Below, one piece after another: positions 1-7,245 of a stretch of 9,758 nucleotides of DNA. The DNA comes from Candidatus Zixiibacteriota bacterium (GTDB lineage: Bacteria; Zixibacteria; MSB-5A5; CAIYYT01). The notes under the pieces were generated by a model. The model saw nothing but the letters and a program-made list of their open reading frames with translations. It made no database searches and was not told the DNA's origin. The stretch spans positions 1 through 9,758 of the forward strand of contig CAUJJY010000030.1 in the NCBI GenBank assembly GCA_963205155.1. Direction: 5' to 3'. The translations under genes were made by a program, and so were the position numbers. The first letter of the stretch is position 1. The number at the start of each line of letters is the position of its first letter.

Positions 1-1145
1 GGCTTCTGGAACGGTATGTGCCGGAGACCAAGGCATTTGATCCGGTGGCGATCGTTGATGAAGTCTGGAAATCGGCAAAACAGGAGACAGATTTTACTTT
101 TGAAGCAAGAAATCTGGAGATCTTTGCGCGCAACTTTGCCGATTATGACCGCCTTGTCCTACCGGAAATATTCTGGGATCTGACGACGAGCAAGGTGCTC
201 ACGTTGAGCTATATTGAAGGCATCAAAATCTCCGACAAAGAGAAGATCATTGCTGCGGGAATTGACCCGGTGGAATTGACGCGGATTGGCGGCGAAATTG
301 CAGCGAGGCAAATCTTTGAGCATGGGTACTTTCATGCGGATCCACACCCGGGGAATCTGTTTGCCTTGCCGGGGAACCGGATTGCGCTGGTGGATTTCGG
401 GATGATGGGGCGTTTGTCGCGCGGTTCGATGGAATTGATCTCGGACTTGTTGATTGCCGCCAGCAGTGACGATACCAGGCGATTGGTGCGGGTATTCCAG
501 AATCATGAACTGCTAAGCGACAATATTCGTCCGGCGGCCCTGGAGACGGAGTTATCTTTGTTTTTGCACCGCTATCACGGCGTTCAGTTGTCGAAGCTGA
601 ACATGCGCAGTATGATTACCGAAGCATTCCGGATCGTTACGACTCACCACATCAAATTCCCTCCGGAATTGATGATGTTGGGGAAGACGCTGGGAACTTA
701 TGAGGAATTAGCGAGGGCTCTAAATCCACAGTATGAATTCATTACCGCACTGATGCCGGCGATTCAGAAGCTGTCGACGCGCAAATTCAATCCACGGAAT
801 GTGCTATCAGAGTTAGGGCAGTACTTTGGCGAGATGCGCGATTTGGTGCTCGACATTCCCTTCGAATTGAAGCGGATAACGCGCAATTTGCGCAACGGCG
901 AGTTGTCGATATCGCTTCAGCATAAGGGACTGGAGCGCCTGATTATTGAACTGGAGAAGGCATCCAACCGACTTGCGTTTTCGATGATTATCGCGGCCAT
1001 CATCGTCGGGTCGTCGCTGGTGATGACGCGTGATACCGGAATGATGATTTACGGATTCCCGGTGTTGGGCCTGGTCGGCTTCATAACGGCGGGAGTTCTG
1101 GGGATCTGGTTGGTGATCGCCATTCTGCGATCGGGGAAATTGTAG
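1..1145 (+). CDS. AarF/UbiB (ABC1) family atypical protein kinase-like protein, 5' end cut by window
   Basis: This is the C-terminal ~380 residues of an ABC1/UbiB-family protein; full members are usually 500-560 residues. The frame is open from base 3 (LLERYVPETKAF...), so the GTG at 18 is internal and the true start lies upstream. Visible family marks are the ExD motif (QETD, 81-92) followed by EARN (102-113), the catalytic loop HADPHPGN (333-356), the metal-binding VDFG (390-401), and two C-terminal hydrophobic helices (about 969-1028 and 1062-1127) that would anchor it in the membrane. The N-terminal KxGQ motif is not in the window. Known members act as ATPase/kinase-like factors supporting ubiquinone or other isoprenoid-lipid metabolism; the substrate here cannot be read from sequence. 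The stop is followed after one base by the nuclease start, suggesting co-transcription. Family assignment is secure; a specific ubiB role is not. Confidence 0.93.
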   Translation, partial: LLERYVPETKAFDPVAIVDEVWKSAKQETDFTFEARNLEIFARNFADYDRLVLPEIFWDLTTSKVLTLSYIEGIKISDKEKIIAAGIDPVELTRIGGEIAARQIFEHGYFHADPHPGNLFALPGNRIALVDFGMMGRLSRGSMELISDLLIAASSDDTRRLVRVFQNHELLSDNIRPAALETELSLFLHRYHGVQLSKLNMRSMITEAFRIVTTHHIKFPPELMMLGKTLGTYEELARALNPQYEFITALMPAIQKLSTRKFNPRNVLSELGQYFGEMRDLVLDIPFELKRITRNLRNGELSISLQHKGLERLIIELEKASNRLAFSMIIAAIIVGSSLVMTRDTGMMIYGFPVLGLVGFITAGVLGIWLVIAILRSGKL

Positions 1146-1146
1146 C

Positions 1147-2412
1147 GTGTCAAATAAGCCGATGGTCTTTTCGCATTCGCGGCTCGAGACATTCGAGTCG
1201 TGCGCGCTGAAATTCAAGTATCAGTATATCGACAAGGTGGAGATTCCGAAGAGGGATTCGATTGAAGCGTTTTTGGGTTCACGGGTGCACGACGTTCTCG
1301 AGGAGCTATACAAGCACAAGTTGATGGGGAAGACGTGGACCAAGGACGAGTTCCTGAAGTACTATTTCGATCTGTGGGAGAAAGAGAAGCACGACGAGAT
1401 TTTCATCGTCAAGAAGCAGTACACCATTGATGACTATTACCGGCAGGGGTTGGAAGCATTATCGAAGTATTGGGAACGGTACTATCCTTTCGAATCGGAA
1501 AAGACGATAGCTCTCGAGCAGAGGGTCTACTTGTCGCTGGACGACGGCGATCGTTATCGCATCCAGGGATTCATTGACCGACTCTCCAAAACGCCTGCCG
1601 GTGTCTGGCAGATTCGGGACTACAAGACCAAACGGAAATTGCCCACCAAAGAAGAAGCGGACAAGGATCGGCAATTGGCGCTATACCAGATTGGGATACA
1701 GAAGATGTGGGACAACACCGAAAAGGTCGAGCTGATCTGGCACTATCTGCTTTTCGATGAGGAAGTGAAATCGGTAAGGAGCAAGAAGGACCTTGAGACG
1801 CTGAAGATCGACACAATTCACACCATTCAAGAAGCCGAAGAAGCGATCAAGACCGACAATTTTCCGTATCGCGAATCGGCACTTTGTGACTGGTGTGACT
1901 TCTTTGATATATGTCCGGCAAAGAAACATCTGGCGTTGATACTGCCGCTGGCACCAAAAGAATTCAAGGAAGACGAAGGAGTCGTGTTGGCGGATCGCTA
2001 CAGTGAGCTTCACGCCAAGCGCTATGAACTCAAACAACAGATTGCCGCAATCGAAGAAGAGATGACAATAGTGGAGGAAGAGATTGTGCGCTATGCCCTA
2101 CAATTCGGGATGACGCGGATCTACGGATCAAACAGAGCGCTTAATGTCAAGGTTGAAGAAACGTTCAGGCTGCCGACGAACAGCATCAAGTCGGAGCGGC
2201 CGCAACGCGAGCAGCTTGAGACATACCTAAAGAATTCGGGAATTTGGCAGGACGTATCGCAGTTGACTCCCGCACGGCTGGTTAATCTTTTTGAAGCAGG
2301 TACACTTCAGCCGAAGCTCCAAACCGGGCTATCGAAGTATCTTATACCGCACGTTGTCAAACAGGTACGTCCCGGCTCGACAAAAGACTACGATGAGAAC
2401 TTCGAAGGGTAG
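1147..2412 (+). CDS. PD-(D/E)XK nuclease family protein, RecB/Cas4/AddB-like with Fe-S cysteines and C-terminal extension
   Basis: A 421-residue stand-alone nuclease of the RecB-like PD-(D/E)XK group. Candidate active-site residues appear in the expected order: H48 (GSRVHDVLEE), E124, D144 (IQGFIDR), D158-x-K160 (RDYKTK), then Q176xxxY180. One cysteine near the N terminus (C19, in the SRLETFESCALKFKY segment) and three later ones in the pattern C247-x2-C250-x5-C256-P match the 4Fe-4S staple of AddB and Cas4. The nuclease part ends near residue 262. The rest has a charged probable coiled coil (about 283-316) and a C-terminal region I do not recognise. GTG at 1147 is chosen because the N-terminal motif follows at once, and a GGGGA (1133-1137) inside the upstream gene sits 9 nt before it. 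No cas genes or helicase are adjacent, so CRISPR adaptation is unlikely; a role in DNA end processing or repair is inference. No signal peptide is seen. Confidence 0.9.
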   Translation: MSNKPMVFSHSRLETFESCALKFKYQYIDKVEIPKRDSIEAFLGSRVHDVLEELYKHKLMGKTWTKDEFLKYYFDLWEKEKHDEIFIVKKQYTIDDYYRQGLEALSKYWERYYPFESEKTIALEQRVYLSLDDGDRYRIQGFIDRLSKTPAGVWQIRDYKTKRKLPTKEEADKDRQLALYQIGIQKMWDNTEKVELIWHYLLFDEEVKSVRSKKDLETLKIDTIHTIQEAEEAIKTDNFPYRESALCDWCDFFDICPAKKHLALILPLAPKEFKEDEGVVLADRYSELHAKRYELKQQIAAIEEEMTIVEEEIVRYALQFGMTRIYGSNRALNVKVEETFRLPTNSIKSERPQREQLETYLKNSGIWQDVSQLTPARLVNLFEAGTLQPKLQTGLSKYLIPHVVKQVRPGSTKDYDENFEG

Positions 2413-2414
2413 GT

Positions 2415-2440
2415 CTCCTAATGTCTTAACGATTAAGGAG
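2415..2440 (+). terminator. Weak terminator-like hairpin after the nuclease gene
   Basis: CTCCTAAT (2415-2422) can pair with ATTAAGGAG (2432-2440) with one bulged A around a 9-nt loop, beginning 2 nt after the stop. The stem is AT-rich and the following TTAGTGTTCT is only loosely T-rich, so this is a tentative terminator. Confidence 0.3.
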
Positions 2441-2535
2441 TTAGTGTTCTGTTGGCCGATTTGCCGTCGGTCTAAATCTTTGCGTGGCTTCTTCTTCTGT
2501 CCCTAAATCGTACAGTCGCCAGAGCCCCTTTCCCC

Positions 2536-2563
2536 TTGACTTTGTGGCGCGTTTTCTTATATT
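2536..2563 (+). promoter_or_regulatory. Predicted sigma70-type promoter for the large exported protein gene
   Basis: The -35 element TTGACT (2536-2541) and -10 element TATATT (2558-2563) are separated by 16 nt in an otherwise gene-free gap, on the correct strand. Transcription would begin near 2570 and leave a leader of about 147 nt before the GTG start at 2717. It closely matches the promoter ahead of the beta-helix gene (TTGACA-17-TATTTT at 7246-7274), which supports both calls. Confidence 0.7.
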
Positions 2564-2585
2564 TTCGCTGTCTGCGTATGTGTAC

Positions 2586-2685
2586 TTCTCGCGGTGCTCT
2601 ATACATTCAGGAGCCGAGCAAGTTTTTATATACTTTTGAAGAAAGGTACCAGCTGTAACCGCATAGCTGGATCAAAACGCGAGAA
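2586..2685 (+). other. Structured 5' leader candidate (long-range stem plus internal hairpin)
   Basis: Inside the predicted leader, TTCTCGCG (2586-2593) is the exact reverse complement of CGCGAGAA (2678-2685), which would close an 84-nt loop. Within that loop, CCAGCT (2649-2654) pairs with AGCTGG (2665-2670). I tried to match known riboswitch cores, such as the c-di-GMP (GEMM) class, and could not. It may be a structured leader or chance complementarity. Confidence 0.3.
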
Positions 2686-2705
2686 TGAGTTCTTCCCTCG
2701 AAACC

Positions 2706-2710
2706 GGAGA
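2706..2710 (+). promoter_or_regulatory. Ribosome binding site deciding the GTG start at 2717
   Basis: GGAGA lies 6 nt before GTG at 2717. This start gives a canonical signal peptide (MKFPRLIAIVVLCLALFG). The longer in-frame start, a GTG at 2594, would add 41 basic, non-signal-like residues and lies only about 25 nt after the predicted transcription start. Confidence 0.75.
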
Positions 2711-2716
2711 GCCATT

Positions 2717-5700
2717 GTGAAATTTCCACGTCTCATTGCGATTGTTGTACTCTGTCTGGCGCTGTTTGGGAGCAAGTCCTATGCAGCGGGCGGCGAGTAT
2801 CCCTGGAGCGATTCATTGCGAGCCAAGACGGCTCTCGACGGACCGACCCTTCAGGAGTTGCTTAGCACTTTAGGTTATTCGATTAATGTGGCCACCGACG
2901 ACATCGGTGTTTCTGTCTTTAAGCCCCAAATGTTTGCAACACAAGCCGAGATCACGATCCTGCATCGAGGTTCTGCCTCGAATTCGCAGGTGGGCTGGTA
3001 TCCGCAAGGAATTCCGGCGAGTCGATCGATGCTGTTTGCGGGAAACGCTCCCGCTGGCACGATCGTGACCGTGCCCGCTTTGGGCGACTCTGTCGGTTTC
3101 TATGTTGGGCCGACACTCTATGATGACATTTGGTACAGTCAGACGAGTCTGAATTGGGATGCGTTCGACCACGCCAAGGTGTTTTCGGCGGGCGCGATCG
3201 GTCACTATGTCATCGCTTTTGAAGATTTAGCAGATGGCGGTGATCAGGATTTCGAGGACGTGATCATTGGTCTGCGATTTATCGATCCGGATGCGCTGTC
3301 GCTGTCGTTTGTCGGTCAGACAAATTATCTGTTCTGTACTGAACAGAACATTTGCTTCGATGTCAATGGCAATGGCGGAGTCGGCAATCTCACACTGGAG
3401 AAGAAGGTAGGAAACACCTTCACGACAGTGGCAACCGGAGTTGCGCCGCTGAGCTATCAGTCGTGCTTTTTGCCGTGGCCGATAGATTCGACGCATCGAT
3501 TCATATTCAGAATTACCGACGAAGCCAGCGTTAGTATCATTGACACTTTCGAAGTACGCGTGGAATTCCGGACGAATCCGGAGATGACGCTGACTGACGA
3601 TTATATTGACACCACAATCTGCGTGCTGGATTCGATCTGTCTTGATGTGGCAACGGCGTTCGATTGGGATAATGATCAACTGCAGTTTACGTTGTTCCAA
3701 AGCCCGCCGGCGAACATTGATACGCTGACCGGCGAGGTGTGTTTCCTGCCGCTGGCGCTGGATTCGGCAATGTATCAGTTTATAATTGTGGCGTATGACT
3801 CGTGCTGTAAGTCGTTCGGATTTCCGGGCGCTGACCCAAGAGAGATGCTGCCTTGTCCGCGCGACACCCTAACCGTCATTGTTCGTTACCAGCAGCCTCC
3901 GGTGATTACGACGATTCCGGATACAACGGTCACGCTCTGCAAAAATGAGCCGGCAACGCTTTGTTTCCCGATTACAGCGAGCATCGGAGAGACACCGACC
4001 ACCGTTATTCAAGAGTGCGGCATAGGGACGATCAGCAACGGGCAGTTATGCTTTGATGCATTGACTTCAGGGACTTACGCGTTCTGCTTTACGGCCGCGG
4101 ATGGCTGCGGTGGTTTTGTACGCGATACGGTAAATTTCACAGTATTAATAGATGATATTGCTCCGATTGCCAATGCGGGGCGCGATTCGACGCTTACACT
4201 TTGCGCGCCGCGGCCAATTTGCTGGCCGGCAGGATGCTCGAGTCCAACCGGCGATCTGGCCACTTGCGAATTAGTGTCAGGGCCGGGAACATTTGATGGT
4301 TCGCAGATTTGCTTCACGCCAACTGCGGGATTAGCCTATCAATTCGTGCTTCGGGCGACCGACGATTGCGGCAATTTCGATTACGACACTTCGATTGTAA
4401 CGGTGACGCTTCTGAATCCGCCGGTGGCGCTGGTTCGCGACACGACGGTTTCGTTCTGCGTTACCCAGCAAGTTTGTATTCCGGCATCGTGCAGTGATCC
4501 TGATGGCGACCTGGTTTCCTGCCAGTTGATTGGCGGACCGGGAACATACAATGGCACCAACATCTGTTTCACACCGGATACGACAGGAACTTACAGATTC
4601 ATAATTAGAGCAACCGACGCGTGCGGATCAACGGATCTTGATACCGGATTCGCAGTAGTGACACTCAACCGACGACCCGATGTTCAGGTAGGCGGCGGCA
4701 ATTATACACTGTGCGAGCCGGGACAGATTTGTGTTCCGATTGTTGCGTCTGATCCGGATGGCAATCCGTTGACTTACACAACTACGATGGGAACGATCAG
4801 CGGCAACACGGTTTGTATCAACTCCGGTCCGTCGGGATCGCGGGTATACAACTTCAACGTTATCGCGAGAGATGCTTGCGGTGCGGCTGATACGGCGCTC
4901 TTCACGGTCAACGTCAAGGTGAACATGGTGCCGGTCTTGACGGTACCGTCGCCAACACCGCAGAAGCTGTGTACGTCAACGCAGTTGTGCTTCAATGTGA
5001 CGACAGTTGATACGATTATTACGAAACTGACCTACGCACTCCTGTCGGGACCCGGAACGATTAATCCGACGACCGGCCAGGTGTGTTTCACGCCGACGGT
5101 AGACGGGACGTTTAATTGGAGCGTTCTGGTATCCGATAGCTGCGGCAAAGCCGACACCGGGCAGGTGAGTTGGAATGTTGACTTTATCGATGCACCGACC
5201 CCAGTGATTGCGGCGCCGGATGGCGATACAGCGGTGTGCGTCGGCACGGAGTTGACCAATATCTGCGCGAATATCACTTACACGAATGCGCCGAATACTA
5301 CGATCACGGCGACACCGACCAATTCGAGTGTGAACTACACATTCACGTATGCTAATGGATCGGGGACGCTGTGCTTCAATCCAGTGATGGATCAGAGTCA
5401 AACCTACACATTCGAGTTCATCCGATCAAATGAGTGCGGAGTCCAGGTTTCGACGTTCTGGGATTACACGGTAAGATATGACGATTGCGACTCCAGTTGC
5501 ATCGTTTTGGAGATCGACAGGACGGAGTGCATCACGCTCGGCTCGCTGGTGACAATTGGCATCAACTACGAAGGGCGACTTCCGGTCGGCGGTTACGACA
5601 TGCTGATCAAGTATGATGTTTCGGCCTTCAGTTTTGTCAATGCGACAATCGGACCGGCAATCAGCGGGTGGGAATACTTCACCTACCGGCTTGGACCGTT

Positions 5701-6979
5701 CGGAAATTGCACGGGTTCGTGTCCGTCGGGATTGGTGCGGCTGGTGGCGATTGCCGATGCCAACAACGGCGCAAGTCATCCGCCGGTTGCGCAGTTCACT
5801 CCGACCGGAGTCATTGCCAGAATCACCTTCCGAGTGACGAGCAACAACACGTTTGAAGGACAGGTGTTGCCGGTTGAATTCTTCTGGATCGATTGCGGCG
5901 ATAACGCCTTCTCGAGCCGGACCGGTGATACATTGCTGGTGGATAAGCTCATTTACGATTCGTACGATGTCTTGCTCTGGGATGAGAACGACGACGCCTT
6001 GTTCCCGGAAACGGCACGATATGACCATCTCGGCGCGCCGGATACCTGCATCGTCGGCGACAAGTTCTTGCCGATACGTTGTGTTGAATTGCGCAACGGT
6101 TACATCTGCATTATCGACAATGATTCAATCGACGCGCGCGGCGACATGAATCTAAACGGCGTTGCCAATGAGATTGCCGATGCGGTGTTGTACACGAATT
6201 ACTTCTTGAAAGGTCTGGCGGCGTTCACAATTTCGGTTCCGGCGCAGATTGCGGCGAGCGATATCAATGCCGACGGCAATACATTGACGATTGGCGATTT
6301 GGTCTACTTGCTGCGGGTGTTGCTGGGCGACGTTCAACCGATTCCCAAGTTGACGCCGTTTGCGAGTTCGGTGGAGTTCAGCCTTGAAGAAATTGAAGGC
6401 AGAACAAAGCTGTGGTCGAATTGCAATGTCGATTTGGGCGGCGTGTATCTGCGCGCCAAGCTCAACGGCGAAGATGCGGCTACGGTAGTTGCCGAGCTGG
6501 CAGCGCAGAGCCTTGAATTGGCTTATGCGGTTGAAGGCGATGTGCTGACAGTGTTGATGTATTCTGATGATATTGGAGCAAAAGTTGCAGCCGGTAAACA
6601 GCAAATTCTGACCATCGGCGCGACGGTAACGATTGAACATATCGAAGCCGCCGACTATGACGGCAACCAGTTGAAAACCACTCTGGATAAGATGGTGCTT
6701 CCGGAAGAGTTTACGCTGGTTCAAAATTTCCCGAATCCGTTTAATCCGGAAACGACGATATCGTTCTCGCTGCCGAAAGCCTCGGAGTGGACGATGACGA
6801 TTCTGAACATCAGCGGACAGATTGTCAAGCGCATGGCGGGCAGCTCGCCGGCGGGCGTGACCAGCGTTGTCTGGGACGCCACCGATCAAGCCGGAGCGAC
6901 CGTTGCCACCGGCGTGTATTTGTATCGTCTTGACGCGGGCGAGTTCAGTTCGACGCGCAAAATGGTTTTGATGAAGTAG
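2717..6979 (+). CDS. Large exported multidomain protein: DUF4114-like, eight Cys-rich Ig-like repeats, cohesin-like, dockerin-like, FlgD-Ig/type IX-like C-terminal module
   Basis: A 1420-residue exported protein. Order seen: signal peptide 1-23 (cut after KSYA); N-terminal domain to ~190 with a DUF4114-like acidic motif (FEDLADGGDQDFEDV, 168-182); eight Ig/cadherin-like repeats (~194-922), each with paired cysteines and an ending like 'RATDxCG'; a cohesin-like beta-sandwich (~929-1080); dockerin-like loops at 1142-1155 and 1182-1194; another beta-rich domain (~1215-1325); and a C-terminal FlgD-Ig/Por-secretion-type module (1329-1420) with QNFPNPFNP and a basic KMVLMK end. In FCB bacteria such C-terminal modules direct type IX export or surface attachment; here that role is inferred, since no secretion genes are in view. 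No catalytic domain is recognised, so an adhesive, structural or scaffold role is most likely. It has its own promoter upstream and strong hairpins downstream, so it is probably monocistronic. Confidence 0.9.
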   Translation: MKFPRLIAIVVLCLALFGSKSYAAGGEYPWSDSLRAKTALDGPTLQELLSTLGYSINVATDDIGVSVFKPQMFATQAEITILHRGSASNSQVGWYPQGIPASRSMLFAGNAPAGTIVTVPALGDSVGFYVGPTLYDDIWYSQTSLNWDAFDHAKVFSAGAIGHYVIAFEDLADGGDQDFEDVIIGLRFIDPDALSLSFVGQTNYLFCTEQNICFDVNGNGGVGNLTLEKKVGNTFTTVATGVAPLSYQSCFLPWPIDSTHRFIFRITDEASVSIIDTFEVRVEFRTNPEMTLTDDYIDTTICVLDSICLDVATAFDWDNDQLQFTLFQSPPANIDTLTGEVCFLPLALDSAMYQFIIVAYDSCCKSFGFPGADPREMLPCPRDTLTVIVRYQQPPVITTIPDTTVTLCKNEPATLCFPITASIGETPTTVIQECGIGTISNGQLCFDALTSGTYAFCFTAADGCGGFVRDTVNFTVLIDDIAPIANAGRDSTLTLCAPRPICWPAGCSSPTGDLATCELVSGPGTFDGSQICFTPTAGLAYQFVLRATDDCGNFDYDTSIVTVTLLNPPVALVRDTTVSFCVTQQVCIPASCSDPDGDLVSCQLIGGPGTYNGTNICFTPDTTGTYRFIIRATDACGSTDLDTGFAVVTLNRRPDVQVGGGNYTLCEPGQICVPIVASDPDGNPLTYTTTMGTISGNTVCINSGPSGSRVYNFNVIARDACGAADTALFTVNVKVNMVPVLTVPSPTPQKLCTSTQLCFNVTTVDTIITKLTYALLSGPGTINPTTGQVCFTPTVDGTFNWSVLVSDSCGKADTGQVSWNVDFIDAPTPVIAAPDGDTAVCVGTELTNICANITYTNAPNTTITATPTNSSVNYTFTYANGSGTLCFNPVMDQSQTYTFEFIRSNECGVQVSTFWDYTVRYDDCDSSCIVLEIDRTECITLGSLVTIGINYEGRLPVGGYDMLIKYDVSAFSFVNATIGPAISGWEYFTYRLGPFGNCTGSCPSGLVRLVAIADANNGASHPPVAQFTPTGVIARITFRVTSNNTFEGQVLPVEFFWIDCGDNAFSSRTGDTLLVDKLIYDSYDVLLWDENDDALFPETARYDHLGAPDTCIVGDKFLPIRCVELRNGYICIIDNDSIDARGDMNLNGVANEIADAVLYTNYFLKGLAAFTISVPAQIAASDINADGNTLTIGDLVYLLRVLLGDVQPIPKLTPFASSVEFSLEEIEGRTKLWSNCNVDLGGVYLRAKLNGEDAATVVAELAAQSLELAYAVEGDVLTVLMYSDDIGAKVAAGKQQILTIGATVTIEHIEAADYDGNQLKTTLDKMVLPEEFTLVQNFPNPFNPETTISFSLPKASEWTMTILNISGQIVKRMAGSSPAGVTSVVWDATDQAGATVATGVYLYRLDAGEFSSTRKMVLMK
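3293..5482 (+). repeat. Eight tandem Ig-like protein repeats with conserved cysteine pattern
   Basis: Approximate repeat starts are 3293, 3575, 3890, 4154, 4415, 4670, 4922 and 5189, giving units of about 84-105 residues. The shared plan is C-x(4-7)-C near the start, often a 'DPDGD' calcium-loop-like segment, then 'CFxP', then 'xFxxxAxDxCG'. Units 4 and 5 align without gaps over 63 residues with about 32 identities and six cysteines at identical positions. By hand count the array holds about 39 cysteines. Disulfide pairing is plausible for an exported protein but is inference. Confidence 0.8.
5501..5956 (+). other. Cohesin-like domain segment within the large exported protein
   Basis: Residues ~929-1080 begin with 'IVLEIDRTECITLGSLVTIG' and 'GGYDMLIKYDVSAFSFVNA', and run through 'VIARITFRVTS' to 'VLPVEFFWIDCGDNAF'. 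This is the arrangement of cohesin / carbohydrate-binding-module-like nine-stranded sandwiches seen in FCB surface proteins. The call rests on motif resemblance and has no direct support for binding a dockerin. Confidence 0.6.
6140..6331 (+). other. Dockerin-like pair of calcium-binding loops within the large exported protein
   Basis: There are two EF-hand-like loops: D1143-M-N1145-L-N1147-G...D1155 and D1182-I-N1184-A-D1186-G...D1194, each followed by a hydrophobic helix (AVLYTNYFL and LVYLLRVLLGD). They resemble dockerin type I loops, but the final aspartate is at position 13 rather than 12 in both, a one-residue insertion shared by the two halves. Confidence 0.7.
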
Positions 6980-6994
6980 CACATTTCACGGACA

Positions 6995-7023
6995 GTCGCG
7001 AGTCGTATGCGGCGACTTGCGGC
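6995..7023 (+). terminator. Hairpin just after the large gene, possible terminator or 3' stabiliser
   Basis: An 11-bp stem, including two G-U pairs, forms between GTCGCGAGTCG (6995-7005) and CGACTTGCGGC (7013-7023) around a 7-nt loop, starting 15 nt after the stop. No T-tract follows, so alone it may protect the 3' end rather than terminate. Confidence 0.45.
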
Positions 7024-7039
7024 ACCTTCGCAATGAGAG

Positions 7040-7069
7040 ACGGCGTCCCGGCCACCACCGGGGCGCCGT
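7040..7069 (+). terminator. Strong GC-rich terminator hairpin after the large gene
   Basis: ACGGCGTCCCGG (7040-7051) pairs with CCGGGGCGCCGT (7058-7069) over 12 bp with a single G-U wobble and a 6-nt CCACCA loop. A moderately T-rich tail follows (TGTGATTTGTG). Its position between two independently promoted genes fits intrinsic termination. Confidence 0.7.
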
Positions 7070-7080
7070 TGTGATTTGTG

Positions 7081-7140
7081 CCCTCACCTCCCGATGGTAT
7101 CGGGATCTTCGACCTACCCCTTTCACAAAAGGGGAGAGGG
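7081..7140. repeat. Compound palindromic dispersed-type repeat in the 6980-7289 gap
   Basis: The outer arms CCCTC (7081-7085) and GAGGG (7136-7140) enclose two hairpins: CCCGAT/ATCGGG (7090-7095 with 7099-7104, 3-nt loop) and CCCCTTT/AAAGGGG (7117-7123 with 7128-7134, 4-nt loop). This nested shape resembles short dispersed intergenic repeats common in environmental bacterial genomes. No gene is supported here. Confidence 0.55.
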
Positions 7141-7210
7141 GAAAGTGCATTGGGCAGTAAACGGAATTTGTCGGGTGATTGGATGAGAGAAGGAGTAGGA
7201 ATTGAAGGAA

Positions 7211-7232
7211 ACCCACCGTTCCGGTGGGGGAC
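7211..7232. repeat. 22-bp palindromic repeat element, copy 1 of 2
   Basis: This 22-bp segment, beginning ACCCACCGTTCCGGTGG, is identical to 9658-9679 in the same orientation. It forms a 7-bp hairpin (CCCACCG/CGGTGGG with a TTC loop). It ends 13 nt before the -35 box of the beta-helix gene promoter. Confidence 0.8.
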
Positions 7233-7245
7233 GAGGCTTCGGGGG

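Noticed and set aside
18..1145. GTG at 18 as the true start of the kinase-like gene
   Set aside because: The frame stays open to the window edge and the residues before it (LLERY) continue the family pattern, so the gene is truncated rather than short.
2594..2716. In-frame N-terminal extension of the large gene from a GTG at 2594
   Set aside because: It would put about 41 basic residues ahead of a clear signal peptide, and the GGAGA site at 2706-2710 supports the start at 2717.
2717..2790. Possible lipoprotein signal because of a cysteine in the signal peptide (VLCLAL)
   Set aside because: The cysteine sits inside the hydrophobic core and lacks a proper lipobox context. A signal peptidase I site after KSYA fits better.
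6152..6982. A 276-codon open frame on the minus strand
   Set aside because: It lies entirely antisense to the 3' part of the large exported protein gene, and its translation is rich in Arg/His/Gln with no recognisable domain. It is a codon-bias shadow.
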